From Pararobbsia alpina (GTDB lineage Bacteria > Pseudomonadota > Gammaproteobacteria > Burkholderiales > Burkholderiaceae): a stretch of 36,586 nucleotides of DNA. Below the pieces are notes generated by a model. That model searched no databases, was not told the origin of the DNA, and was given only the letters and a program-made list of their open reading frames with translations. Position 1 is the stretch's first letter; each line of letters begins with the position of its first letter. A program made the position numbers and the translations under genes. The stretch covers positions 1 to 36,586 of the forward strand of contig NZ_CADIKM010000041.1 of assembly GCF_902859895.1 (NCBI RefSeq). The letters run 5' to 3'. This document shows positions 8,469-17,572 of this stretch, piece after piece.

Positions 8469-8915
8469 TTACGGCTTCTTGTCTTCCGCTTCCAGAATCC
8501 GATAAAGACGTTGCCGGCTGATCCCCAGCTTCCCAGCCGCAGCCTTCTTGTCGCCTGTTTCTTCCAGCGCCCGGCGCACGTCGCCGATTCCAACGACGGG
8601 AGCCTTCAGCTTGTCCATCGCCGCGTGCGTGGACATGTACATGCCGGTTTTTTCCGGCCGGGAGTGGCCAACCGCTTCGATGGCCGTCTTCATCGCCTCG
8701 CAATGCACTTCGATATCCGCGCGATCGGCGCTGCCCTTGATCGGCGCATCAACTCCCGTTAGCGTCTTGTAATACTCTTGCAGCCACTCATGCCGTAGAC
8801 CGTGGCTCGTAATGCCGAGCTCGTCCTTGGTGATCCCGTGCTTACGCATCACCCAGTTGTAGTGATTGCGCCAGCTACGGATAGTGAAGTTCTCGGGTGT
8901 CGTCGGATCGGACAT
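8469..8915 (-). pseudogene. integrase-domain recombinase, C-terminal part
   Basis: The 148-residue frame contains a tyrosine-recombinase-like segment (ITSHGLRHEWLQEYYKTLTG, with the His-x-x-Arg type signature LRHE; then IEAVGHSRPEKTGMYM with the later GHSR and Tyr) followed by a Fis-type helix-turn-helix at the C-terminus (KKAAAGKLGISRQRLYRILE). Relatives of this integrase-domain family are roughly twice as long; the N-terminal half, including the first catalytic Arg, is missing, and the upstream minus-strand sequence shows no continuation. The frame begins at ATG 8915. It lies convergent to the toxin gene, so the toxin-antitoxin pair and this fragment may be relics of one element. Confidence 0.65.
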
Positions 8916-9551
8916 AACTCCCGCTGCCAGTAGTGGCCGGTCATGGGCCGGATTGAGAAGTTCACTCCGGATTGGAAATGACCAAGCGTCGCCTCGAGCT
9001 GAACTTCCGTAGACGACCCCTTAACGGACGCTCGGTTCATCTGACTTTCGGTGGCCGCTTCGCAACGTGCACCCGTCATTTACCGCTTCAAGCCTGCGCC
9101 ATCTATGACCGACGAAAGGGCGCTTCTTTCGCTCTGCTTATGCGCCGGCAAATCCTGCCCAACGCCGCTCTCATTGAATTTTTGAAGCGAATCGCCTGTA
9201 ATGAATTACGGTTGTCAGTTCGCGGTCGATGAGACCGGAACAAGGCGACGAATCCGACGCATCAGGAGAGACCAGTGCCCCCATCCTGTACGATGCCGAA
9301 CTCGACGGCTAGGTCGTCGAGAGCTATCGCCGGCGCACTGACAGCAACATACAGACCAGTCGGCGCCGACAATTATTCAGTGAGGACGAAGGAGCGAACA
9401 ACATGACCGAATAGCGAACGACAATTACCCGGTCGACCGGCCGACATAGTTGTCGGCAATTCGGCCATGGCGCTTAACGCTATTCAGTAAAAATCGCTAA
9501 GACACTCCACCTCAGGCGGGCTCGCCTGTGAAATCATATCGGGAGGCGTTC
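8916..9551. other. 636 bp without a recognisable gene
   Basis: Frames such as 8972-9232 (plus) and 8849-9079 (minus) have no domain or ribosome binding site. Base composition is more AT-rich toward 9360-9540 than in the surrounding genes, and the sequence just before 9552 supplies the GGGAGG ribosome binding site of the next gene. Confidence 0.35.
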
Positions 9552-9992
9552 ATGAACAGCAACAGTGATTTCGTCCTGGCGCATATTTCCCACTTGCATT
9601 TTTCACAGGGTCCCGATCAGAGCGATCCAAATCACACACACTCGATTCCGCAGTTGATAGGACTTCAAGATGGATTGGCTACTCTTCGCGACATAGGTTG
9701 CCTGATAGTGTCGGGTGATGTGAGTAATCACGGTGATCGACAGAGTCTTGTTACAGCCAACGGCTGGCTTTTCCGCACGATTCCAATCGGAAACGGACAA
9801 TATGCAGGTCTTAACATGCCTAGCGAGCGCGTCAGAATCGTGCCAGGGAATCATGATGCATGGAACGCCAAGGAATCTGAGCACCTGATCGACCGCAGAC
9901 AAAAATCACTTGAAAACTATAACTTTGCTTTTCCGCAACAGCAAATCCCGTGCAAGGGATGGGCAACTTCCGGAGAGTTCAACTGCCATTGA
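9552..9992 (+). pseudogene. calcineurin-like metallophosphoesterase, truncated and lacking a metal ligand
   Basis: The ATG at 9552 has a strong ribosome binding site (GGGAGG, 9541-9546). The frame shows metallophosphoesterase motifs in order: residues 11-18 HISHLHFS where the family has D-x-H (here H14 replaces the Asp), LIVSGDVSNHGDRQ, and VPGNHDAWN, then LIDRRQKSLENYNFAFPQQQ. The frame ends at residue 146 after a non-family tail (CKGWATSGEFNCH), so the second half with the remaining metal-binding His residues is missing. Family members hydrolyse phosphodiesters or phosphomonoesters with a two-metal site; this copy should be inactive. Its lower GC content than its neighbours hints at transfer. 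Confidence 0.7.
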
Positions 9993-10094
9993 CGTGAAGA
10001 TCACCGATCGTCGTCGTTGATCACACCGCGACCGCGGCCTTATTTGACCGCAGTCTCTCTCGAAAGGGTTCGTTGAGCATTGCATCTCAAAAGA

Positions 10095-10129
10095 CCCTTG
10101 GCCGCCCCTTTCCGTTGGGCGGCCAAGGG
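10095..10129. terminator. strong GC hairpin, probable terminator
   Basis: CCCTTGGCCGCCC (10095-10107) and GGGCGGCCAAGGG (10117-10129) are perfect 13-bp inverted repeats with a 9-nt loop. On the minus strand the stem is followed by TCTTTTG, and on the plus strand by GCCTTT, so weak T-runs exist on both sides. It lies between the metallophosphoesterase fragment and the DUF5329 gene. Confidence 0.6.
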
Positions 10130-10295
10130 GCCTTTCAGATGATTATCAGATCACGGCGGCGCCTAAGCGGTAAGATTCCGAACAATGTTTTCTCCGAGCC
10201 GTCTGTCGTTCTGCGCTCCTCACCTCGCGCGACACCTTCTCGGATCCACAAAGGCGGAGACGCTCTCATCAGCCCATTCGCGCGGAGCACCAACC

Positions 10296-10718
10296 ATGTT
10301 TCAACGCATTCCCATTGGGTTGGTCATGTTGGCCGTCAGCATGACGATGACAGCAAAGGCTGGCGAGGCTCAGCCCGTTGTACAGGCCGAAATTGCTTCC
10401 TTGCTGAGCCGCCTCGAAACGTCTGACTGCAGGTTCAATCGCAACGGCACCTGGCATTCGGGGATGGAAGCGAAGGCGCACTTGCTCACCAAGCTTCACT
10501 ACCTTGAAAATCGCACCACCCTTACCAGCACCGAACAGTTCATTGAACTTGCCGCGAGCAAAAGCAGCGTCAGCGGCAAGCCGTACCTGGTAAAATGCGG
10601 CGACACGTCCGCCCAGCCGAGCGCGCTGTGGCTGACAACTCAATTGCAAGCGCTGCGCGCGGCTCGTGCAAGCAGTCCGAATACTGCTTCCAGGCCGGCA
10701 GCACCCGGGCAACCGTGA
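10296..10718 (+). CDS. DUF5329 (YfeK-like) periplasmic protein
   Basis: The 140-residue product begins with a signal peptide (MFQRIPIGLVMLAVSMTMTA, cleavage near AKAGEA). The mature part has family hallmarks: EIASLLSRLETSDCRFNRNG, then HLLTKLHYLENR, STEQFIELAASKSSVSGKPY, and VKCGD. The two cysteines (in SDCRF and VKCGD) probably form a disulfide. Start chosen at ATG 10296 with GGAG about 9 nt upstream; the frame is open further 5' but only the ATG gives a proper signal peptide. Function of the family is unknown. It appears monocistronic. Confidence 0.8.
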   Translation: MFQRIPIGLVMLAVSMTMTAKAGEAQPVVQAEIASLLSRLETSDCRFNRNGTWHSGMEAKAHLLTKLHYLENRTTLTSTEQFIELAASKSSVSGKPYLVKCGDTSAQPSALWLTTQLQALRAARASSPNTASRPAAPGQP

Positions 10719-11198
10719 AACGAAACTGCCGCCGTGGCGCGCCCACGAAGCAAGCGGCCGCATCTAGCGCTCCCTGACTGACGGCGTTTGGCGCTTCGCG
10801 ACCCCGCTTCGGACGCCCGACCGCCTGTCACCTTAATGGCGGCTCTCAGGGGCGGTCGTTCAACTTTTCGGGTGGGCGGCAAGCCTCTCCCACACTCAGT
10901 CAACTACCACAGCACTGTCAGTCAGGCGGCCTAGTAGTCGTCGGACACGCGGACATTCAGGCATGCGGTCGCGTCGGCTGGTTTTGCGCGCAGCGACACG
11001 AAAAGCGATGCGACGCTCGTCATAACAAAGAGAAAGTCGCTATACATCGAGTTACCGGTTCGACACGCAAGCGGAAGCCGAGGAGCTGGCTAAGTGTTTC
11101 CTCAGTTTCGCCGACTATGGTGTAGGTAGTTCGGTGCATGCGGACCAGTGTTCCTTCAGGAAAGGTCTCGCTGCACGGATGTGAACGAGGGAGGGATC
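10719..11198. other. 480 bp without a gene
   Basis: Frames in both strands (for example 10640-10903 and 11020-11307, minus) are Arg-rich and lack domains. The last bases carry the GAGGGAGG ribosome binding site of the next gene. Confidence 0.4.
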
Positions 11199-11798
11199 GT
11201 GATACCACGCCTGACCTTTCAGCGCTTACTGTGGAGCTCGGCCATTGTGCTGGCGTTCGCCGCCTCGCCCTGCACGCTGCAAGCCGCCAAAAGCGCCCTA
11301 GCCACAACCCGGCAGGCTGCCACGCCCGAAATGAATCCGCCGGGGGACATTCCTGACACGCAAGTCTTCGTAACCTACCGGCCCCCGGCAGGCTTTTCCC
11401 TCGAAGTGCCTGAAGGTTGGGCGCGTACGGATCGCCGCGACGGGACGCGCTTTGCCGATAAGTACAACGTCGTCGAGATCAGCGTTGCACCTGCTGCGAG
11501 CGCGCCGACGGTATCGTCCGTTACTGCGCGCGAAGCCACCGAACTCGCCCGAACCGGTCATGCAATCAGGATCGGCGACATCAAAAGCGTAGGGCTGCGC
11601 AGCGGGGCAGCCGTGCTGGTTACCTACACGTCGAATTCCGAACCGAACCCCGTCACGAACAAACAACTTCGTCTTGAGCATCACCGGTATTTAATCTATC
11701 TCGGCGGCATACTCGCTACGCTCGACCTCTCCGCACCGCTTGGAGCCGACAATGCCGATCAATGGAACCTCATGGCTAACTCGTTCCAATGGCGCTGA
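11199..11798 (+). CDS. exported protein of an ABC-transporter operon, PsbP/DUF1795-like fold suspected
   Basis: GTG 11199 with GAGGGAGG 3 nt upstream gives a 199-residue protein with an N-terminal signal peptide (LTFQRLLWSSAIVLAFAASP, cleavage near LQAAKS). The mature part begins with a segment typical of PsbP/Mog1-like exported proteins (TYRPPAGFSLEVPEGWARTD), followed by alternating beta strands ending LDLSAPLGADNADQWNLMAN. The fold is inference from this pattern. The gene overlaps the downstream ATPase gene by 47 bp and is probably the soluble periplasmic partner of that transporter. Confidence 0.65.
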   Translation: MIPRLTFQRLLWSSAIVLAFAASPCTLQAAKSALATTRQAATPEMNPPGDIPDTQVFVTYRPPAGFSLEVPEGWARTDRRDGTRFADKYNVVEISVAPAASAPTVSSVTAREATELARTGHAIRIGDIKSVGLRSGAAVLVTYTSNSEPNPVTNKQLRLEHHRYLIYLGGILATLDLSAPLGADNADQWNLMANSFQWR

Positions 11799-12444
11799 TC
11801 AGCCTCGGCTTGAAGCGTTCGAACTCTACCGGTTTTATCACAGCGCAGACGACGAGACCGCTGCGCTAAGTGGCGTCTCACTGCAACTGTGCGCAGGCGA
11901 ATTCGTGGCGTTGCTGGGTCCCTCCGGCAGCGGCAAGTCGACGCTGCTCTCGTGTCTTGCGGGGCTTGAGGAACCGGACGGCGGCCATGTCGACCTGATG
12001 GGTCAACGCCTGTCGCGCCGGCCAGAAGCCGTGCGTGCAGCCTTACGGGCCCGCCACATCGGCATGCTGATGCAGTCGGCCAACCTGTTCGCGCATCTGA
12101 CCGTCGAGGGCAACATGACGCTGCAGATGTTGCTCGCTGGCACGAAAGATCGCGTCAAACTCGATGCTCTGCTCGATGTGACAGGCCTGGCCGCGCGACG
12201 CCGTGCCTATGCGTCGCAGTTGTCCGGCGGCGAAGCGGCGCGTGCCGGGCTCGCGGTGGCGCTCTCAGCCGGGCATGAGGTGCTCCTTGCGGACGAACCC
12301 ACCGCCGAAGTCGATGCGGCAACCGAAACCGTGATCGTGAGTCATCTGGTCGAGCCCTGTCACGGGAACGGCGACATGGCGCTGATCGCGACCCACAGCG
12401 ATGCTCTGGCTGCGCGCGCCGACCGCGTGCTCGTCGATGCGTGA
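11752..12444 (+). CDS. ABC transporter ATPase (LolD/MacB-like), first of two
   Basis: The 230-residue ATPase has Walker A at residues 56-64 (GPSGSGKST), signature LSGGEAARAGLAVAL, Walker B VLLADEP followed by TAEVD, and switch His in IATHSD. The signature reads GGEAAR, a small change from the usual GGQxQR. The start at ATG 11752 overlaps the preceding gene by 47 bp; TTG 11740 is an alternative. Its stop overlaps the second ATPase start by 8 bp. LolD/MacB-type ATPases drive mechanotransmission transporters with FtsX-like permeases, consistent with the broken permease two genes downstream. Confidence 0.88.
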   Translation: MPINGTSWLTRSNGADQPRLEAFELYRFYHSADDETAALSGVSLQLCAGEFVALLGPSGSGKSTLLSCLAGLEEPDGGHVDLMGQRLSRRPEAVRAALRARHIGMLMQSANLFAHLTVEGNMTLQMLLAGTKDRVKLDALLDVTGLAARRRAYASQLSGGEAARAGLAVALSAGHEVLLADEPTAEVDAATETVIVSHLVEPCHGNGDMALIATHSDALAARADRVLVDA

Positions 12445-13132
12445 CGTGCTCATCGAAGCCCAATCACTCAACCGCACCTACCGGCACGGCGAGACGCAAG
12501 TCGTGGCGCTCGCCGCGGCCCGCTTCGTCCTTAGTCGAGGTGATCGCATCGCGCTGGGGGGCCGCTCGGGGAGTGGCAAGACCACCTTGCTGCATTTGAT
12601 GGCAGGGCTCGATATGCCGACGAGCGGCACGATCGATTGGCCCGCGCTCGGTCCGCGCGAGACGCTGCTGCCCGGAAAGATCTCGATGGTGTTCCAGACG
12701 CCGAGCCTGCTTGAGCCGCTGACGGTGAGCGAAAATGTTGCGTTGCCGGTCCTGATGGCCGATACCGCCGATCCCGGCGTTCGCGCAAGCGATGTCGAGG
12801 GCGCGGTGTCCGCCGCCCTTGCCAGGTTCGGTCTCGAGGCGCTTGCGCAGAAATTGCCGGAGGGACTCTCGGGCGGCCAGATGCAGCGCGTGGCCATGGC
12901 CCGCGCTGCGGCCGGACGACCGCTCGTCATTCTCGCTGACGAACCCACGGGCCAGCTCGATCGGGCCACCGGTCAGGCCTTGCTCGATGCACTCCTCGCA
13001 CATGTCGCCAACACGCCGACGGCGCTCGTCATCGCCACTCATGATCCGGCTGTTTCAGCAGGGATGAACACGCTCTGGCGCATGGAGCGCGGCGTGCTCA
13101 CCGAAGCTGGGCCGACAGCGAGACAGCCATGA
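12437..13132 (+). CDS. ABC transporter ATPase (LolD/MacB-like), second of two
   Basis: The 231-residue ATPase has Walker A GGRSGSGKTT (residues 41-50), Q-loop VFQTPSLLEPLTVSENVALP, a canonical signature LSGGQMQRVAMARA, Walker B VILADEPTGQLD and switch His in IATHDP. The start ATG 12437 overlaps the first ATPase gene by 8 bp. Its TGA overlaps the permease ATG as ATGA. Two different ATPases serving one permease gene suggests a heterodimeric nucleotide-binding pair. Confidence 0.88.
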   Translation: MRDVLIEAQSLNRTYRHGETQVVALAAARFVLSRGDRIALGGRSGSGKTTLLHLMAGLDMPTSGTIDWPALGPRETLLPGKISMVFQTPSLLEPLTVSENVALPVLMADTADPGVRASDVEGAVSAALARFGLEALAQKLPEGLSGGQMQRVAMARAAAGRPLVILADEPTGQLDRATGQALLDALLAHVANTPTALVIATHDPAVSAGMNTLWRMERGVLTEAGPTARQP

Positions 13133-15000
13133 TCGGCCTCTGGCTTATCGGACTTCTCAGGCAACGCGGGGGCCGGCTCGCGGGCATGTCGGGTGGCGTC
13201 GCGGTAACAGTCGCGCTGGTCGCATCGCTCGGCGCTTTCATCGCGCAAAGCACCGCTTCGATGACACAGCGCGCGAGCGCCAGCCTGCCCGTAGATTGGC
13301 AGGTGCAACCAGGACCGGCGACGACGGGCGGGCTTTCGATTCCGCAGGCGACCGCAGCTGTCGCAAAGGCCGCACGCGTGACGAAACAGCAAGCGGTCGG
13401 TTATGCCGATGTCGATGGCTTCGAAGCTACCACGGGAGAAAGCGTACAGACAACCGGCCAGGGCAAGGTGCTCGGTCTCGAAAGCACGTACTTTCGAGAC
13501 TTTCCGCCTCAGGTTCGGCTGGGCAGTCTGGATGGCGTTCTGATTGCGCAGCAGACGGCCGCGAACCTGCATGTGACCATCGGCGATACGGTGAGCATCC
13601 GTCGTCCAGGCGTGGCCGCGGCCGATGTGCGGATCGCCGGCATCGTCGATCTGCCGAATGCTGATGCGATGTTTCAGGCGATCGGCGTAGCACCAGGCGC
13701 GGCGCCGCAAGCACCTCCGGACAATGTACTGCTGCTTCCGATGGACGCCTGGCAGCGCCTGTTCGGCGCAGAGGCGGCAGCCGGAGCGCCAGGACTGCGC
13801 ACGCAGCTCCACGTCGCACTCGCGCACGACCTTCTTCCGGGGGATCCTGAAGCCGCCGCTGCGCAGGTGCAGGGCGCCGCAAGAAATCTCGAGGCGCGCA
13901 TGGCGGGCAATGCGCTCGTTGCCGACAACCTTGCCGCGCGGCTCGACGGCGTGCGCAGCGACGCACTTTTCGCAAAGGTCCTGTTTCTGTTCCTGGGCGC
14001 ACCCGGCGCGCTTCTCGGCGCGTTCCTGACGATCGGAGTCGTTGCGGCAGGTTCCGGACGGCGACGCCGGGATCAGGCACTCCTGCGAATCCGTGGCGCA
14101 TCGCGCGCCCAGATCATGAAGCTGGCGGGGGTCGAAGGGATGTGCGTTGGCGTCGGCGGTACGCTTGTTGGGCTGATCCTTGCCGCGTTGTTGTCGCGTC
14201 TGTTTCTCGGCACGGGCTATTTTGAGGCTTCGTCCGTAGGCGAAACGGTGCTGCATCTGCTGGGCGGCGCTGACTCCGGGCAACGCAGCAAGTTCGGGGA
14301 CTACCAACTGCACCCCGGCGACGAAAATCAACCAATATCATGTGGTGCCGTTTCGTTTTGTTGGCGTCGTGCGCGAATTCCCGACCGCGCCGCGCGACTC
14401 ATTCCTCGTCGCGAATGCCGGCTACATCGCGCGGCAAACCGGCACGAGCGTGGCGGAAATCGTGTTGCTTAAGACAACGGCGCCGCCAGAGCGGGTGGCC
14501 GTGGCCGCGCGCGCCACGGTTGCGCCGTTTGGGGCAGTCAAGGTCACCGACATCGGGCAGGCGCAGCGCGTGATCAGTTCGAGCCTCACGGCCATCGATT
14601 TGCGCGGGCTCACCCAACTCGAACTCGGGGCCGCGGCGTTGATGGTCGTCGGTGCAACCGGATTCATTATTGCGCTGGGTTTCGCCGATCGGCGGCGCAC
14701 ATTTGCGATTCTGACCGCGCTCGGTGCCAGGCACCGTCAGCTTGGCGCGTTCCTGTGGAGCGAGGCGCCCGTGCTCCTGTTGGGCGGTGCGGCCATCGGA
14801 ACACTTACGGGCTTTGCACTGGCGTGGATGCTGGTCAAGCTGCTGACCGGTGTTTTCGACCCTCCGCCGAGCGCCTCACTGTGCCTTGGCTCTTTCTAGC
14901 TTTCCTCGCCGGCGTGGCGGCGCTGTCGGTCGTGATTGCGGTGATCGCGGCTTTTCGCGAGACGGGCGAGTCTGCTGTCCAGCGCATGCGTGAGCTGTGA
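13129..15000 (+). pseudogene. FtsX-type ABC permease, two frameshifts and probable internal deletion
   Basis: The first frame (from ATG 13129) reads as a MacB/FtsX permease: a first membrane helix (GGVAVTVALVASLGAFIAQS), a long extracytoplasmic domain, then helices beginning LFLFLGAPGALLGAFLTIGV. Coding then leaves this frame near 14270-14330 and continues in a second one (VPFRFVGVVREFPTAPRDSF, later ELGAAALMVVGATGFIIALG). It shifts again at about 14865 into a third (VPWLFLAFLAGVAALSVVIA ... RMREL, stop at 15000). The total corresponds to ~620 codons, shorter than I expect for this permease type, so sequence between the first and second pieces may be deleted. If the lesions are real the two ATPases have no partner here. 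Confidence 0.8.
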
Positions 15001-15535
15001 CACCAGTGAGCCTGAATGGTCGACGGCTCCCGCCCGTACGGCGCCGCCCCGAATCACGTTGCCTTGTAGCGTTTGTCACGGGAGAGCGGAAGTGCGTGCC
15101 CCCAAACAGAATTGCTAGTCGCAGCAAGACGTATTGCAAGCGATCGCGCTGGCGTGATTGCTGCCTCTACCGGCGAAACATGTCGGTATCGATTGGAGAG
15201 GTTGGCCGCTGAAGAAGGGATTGAACGCTCGTATTCGACTCCGCAGTCGCCATTCGCGACTGCCCATGTACCGGTCGGGCGGTCGCCACGTATGTATTCC
15301 TTCGCACCTGGGAAACCTGCGACACGTCGCGCGTCGCACTGCGCGGGTTGGTTCGCGACGGTGACGACGTCGGCGCGTTCGACATGGTGCACCGGCGGTA
15401 ATCGATGCCAGCTTACTCGCCGCGCTTCCGGAATAATGGCGATGCCTACCGCGATCGAAGTCGCGATCGATAGCTCGGCGGGCTGCGTCGAAATCGTCTC
15501 CTGGTGCGGCAGGTAATCCGGACGACGGACAACTA
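15001..15535. other. 535 bp without an intact gene
   Basis: A plus-strand frame around 15280-15400 has some protein character (FLRTWETCDTSRVALRGLVR, then DGDDVGAFDMVHRR before a stop), perhaps the end of a decayed gene. Nothing longer is supported. The region separates the plus-strand ABC operon from the converging minus-strand two-component operon; no clear terminator is visible. Confidence 0.35.
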
Positions 15536-16906
15536 TCAGGTCGCTTGGGACGGAGCGATTACTGATAACTGGACGGTGACGATCAGGCCGGTTTGCCGCG
15601 CTTCGCTTGCGAAGTCGAGGCGGATTTCAGCACCGATGCGACTGGCAATTGCCTGGACGATGGAAAGACCCAAGCCCGAGCCAATCCGCTCGCTGCCAGG
15701 CGTGCGATAGAAGGGGTCAAAAACCCGGTCCCGTTCGGCGAACGGAATACCTGGCCCGTTGTCTTCGATGCGCAGCACGGCGCGCCCTTCCGCCATACCC
15801 ACCGAAAGATCAACCCGCCCCCCCTCTGGCGTATAACGAATGGCATTATCGACCAGATTCTTGACAATGGCGATCATGTCCAGCTCACTGACCCACACCT
15901 GGGCGTCTTGCAAACCCTCGACCCCGATGTCGATGCGCTTGGCCTCGGCCAGTGGTATGAGGTCCTCCAGCACGCGGCGAAAGATGCCCTGGACAGACAC
16001 AGGCGATTTTGGCGGTTCCGCAGCGGACTGCGCCCTGGCCAACGTCAGGAGTTGATCCAGCAGGCTTCTGCCGCGCTCGATGCCTTGACGCAGTGTCATG
16101 AGTCGCTCACGCGCCTGGCCCGACATCCGCGCTTCCGCCAGTCGTTCGGCTTGCAACGACAAGGCTGTCAGCGGCGAACGCAGTTCGTGCGCTGCATCCG
16201 CGACAAAGCGGCGTTGGCCATCCATCGCCTGCGCAACGCGGGCAAGCAGGCGGTTGATCGCCACCACAAACGGACGCACCTCGACGGGAAGGTGCCTTTC
16301 ATCGACGGGATGTAGCTCCTGCTCGGCACGCTGGTCGATTTCCCGGGAAAGCGTGGCAATCGGCCTGAACATCTTCCGAACAAGGTCGGCGACGATCAGC
16401 AGCAGAACCGGCACCAGAACCAGGAAGGGCATCACAGTACGTAGCGCGCTGCCTCGGGCGATTTCGTTGCGGAAGCCGGATTCCTGGGCCACGACAATGC
16501 GCTCGCCGGCGGCCGTCGTTTTGACGAGCACACGGAACGCCTCGCCGCTCACCTCCAGCGTATACAGGCCATCAGCCAGCGTAGTGGGCAAAGGTAGTAG
16601 TCCGCCGGCATCCACGCCTACAGGAGACGGACTGCTATCGCCCAAGCGCTGGACGATCACGCGCGATTCTTCGTCGCCATCTTTGAGACGGGCATCGGCG
16701 ATTGGTGGAGTAGGCGACAGGTGCTGCCGATCCATCAGTTGTGCGACCTGGCGTAGGACGTCATCTTGCAGTTCGTGCGCCTCATCGAAGGCAGACATGA
16801 ACGAAACGACGCCAGCGACGATGGCAACGACAAGGATGGCCAGAGAGAGCGTGAACGACAGCTTGAACTGAACCGACTGGTTCAGATGCTTTTTGAGACC
16901 ATCCAT
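15536..16906 (-). CDS. sensor histidine kinase (EnvZ/QseC type)
   Basis: The 456-residue kinase has a first membrane helix at ~17-37 (FTLSLAILVVAIVAGVVSFM), a periplasmic sensing domain at ~40-155, a second helix at ~157-177, a HAMP-like linker, the phosphoacceptor H240 in FVADAAHELRSPLTALSLQA, N-box KNLVDNAIRYTPEGG (350-364), DNGPGIP (382-388) and GSGLGLSIVQAI (409-420). All catalytic motifs are intact. ATG 16906 overlaps the end of the response regulator by 25 bp; the longer upstream frame lies inside that gene and is not used. It is the last gene of a five-gene minus-strand unit, so its signal probably concerns the membrane proteins encoded upstream. Confidence 0.93.
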   Translation of the reverse strand: MDGLKKHLNQSVQFKLSFTLSLAILVVAIVAGVVSFMSAFDEAHELQDDVLRQVAQLMDRQHLSPTPPIADARLKDGDEESRVIVQRLGDSSPSPVGVDAGGLLPLPTTLADGLYTLEVSGEAFRVLVKTTAAGERIVVAQESGFRNEIARGSALRTVMPFLVLVPVLLLIVADLVRKMFRPIATLSREIDQRAEQELHPVDERHLPVEVRPFVVAINRLLARVAQAMDGQRRFVADAAHELRSPLTALSLQAERLAEARMSGQARERLMTLRQGIERGRSLLDQLLTLARAQSAAEPPKSPVSVQGIFRRVLEDLIPLAEAKRIDIGVEGLQDAQVWVSELDMIAIVKNLVDNAIRYTPEGGRVDLSVGMAEGRAVLRIEDNGPGIPFAERDRVFDPFYRTPGSERIGSGLGLSIVQAIASRIGAEIRLDFASEARQTGLIVTVQLSVIAPSQAT

Positions 16907-17547
16907 CCGACTCCCCTGACGTTCCTGATGACCTCGCTGCCGAGCTTGCGCCGCAATGCATGGATCAGGTACTCGACGGCATTGCTCTCGACTTCCTCTC
17001 CCCATCCGTAGATCCGATCCTCCAGCTCACTGCGCGAAAGGATGGCGCCAGGACGAACCAACAAGGCGTGCAGCAGGGAAAACTCGCGGCTGGACAGTTG
17101 CACCGGGGAGCCGCCATTGACGCTAGCCTCTCTTGTGGCCGGGTCGAGCGACACTACACCGTTCCCGAGAACTGGAGCGGCGTTCCCTGCCTTGCGCCGC
17201 AATACGGCGCGCATCCGGGCGAGCAGTTCCGCCATCTCGAAGGGCTTGAGCACGTAATCATCGGCTCCGCCGTCCAGACCGCGCAGGCGGTCATCAAGGC
17301 CATCGCGCGCCGTGATGATAAGCAGCGGAACCGGGTGGTCGATGGCGCGGATGCTGGTCAGCACCTCGAGCCCGTCCTTGCCGGGTAGGCCCAGGTCGAG
17401 CAGTACCAGGTCATAGTGCTGGCAAGCCAGCGTTGTGAGGGCGGTCTGTCCGTTTCTGATCCAGTCGGTCGCATACGACGCGTCCTTTAATGCGTCCTGG
17501 ATTGCTTCACCGATCATCAGGTCGTCTTCGATCAGCAATACCCGCAT
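16882..17547 (-). CDS. OmpR/PhoB-family response regulator (QseB/PmrA-like)
   Basis: The 221-residue regulator has receiver residues D8/D9, phosphoacceptor D51 (LVLLDLGLPGKDG), T79 and K101 (YVLKPF). It is followed by a winged-helix DNA-binding domain (SREFSLLHALLVRPGAILSR, VEYLIHALRRKLGSEVI, VRGVGWMV). A GGAG lies 6-9 nt before ATG 17547. It is the cognate partner of the overlapping kinase gene. Direct targets cannot be identified from the window, though autoregulation of the operon would be typical of the family. Confidence 0.93.
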   Translation of the reverse strand: MRVLLIEDDLMIGEAIQDALKDASYATDWIRNGQTALTTLACQHYDLVLLDLGLPGKDGLEVLTSIRAIDHPVPLLIITARDGLDDRLRGLDGGADDYVLKPFEMAELLARMRAVLRRKAGNAAPVLGNGVVSLDPATREASVNGGSPVQLSSREFSLLHALLVRPGAILSRSELEDRIYGWGEEVESNAVEYLIHALRRKLGSEVIRNVRGVGWMVSKSI

Positions 17548-17572
17548 CGCCTCTCCATCCGGTCTTCGATGT

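Noticed and set aside
13039-14331. 430-codon open frame on the minus strand
   Set aside because: It lies antisense to the ABC permease and has Arg/Gln/His-rich composition without domains; the plus strand carries clear transporter motifs.
15054-15516. Overlapping frames on both strands before the kinase gene
   Set aside because: No domain or ribosome binding site; only a ~35-residue stretch near 15300-15390 looks protein-like, too little to call a gene.
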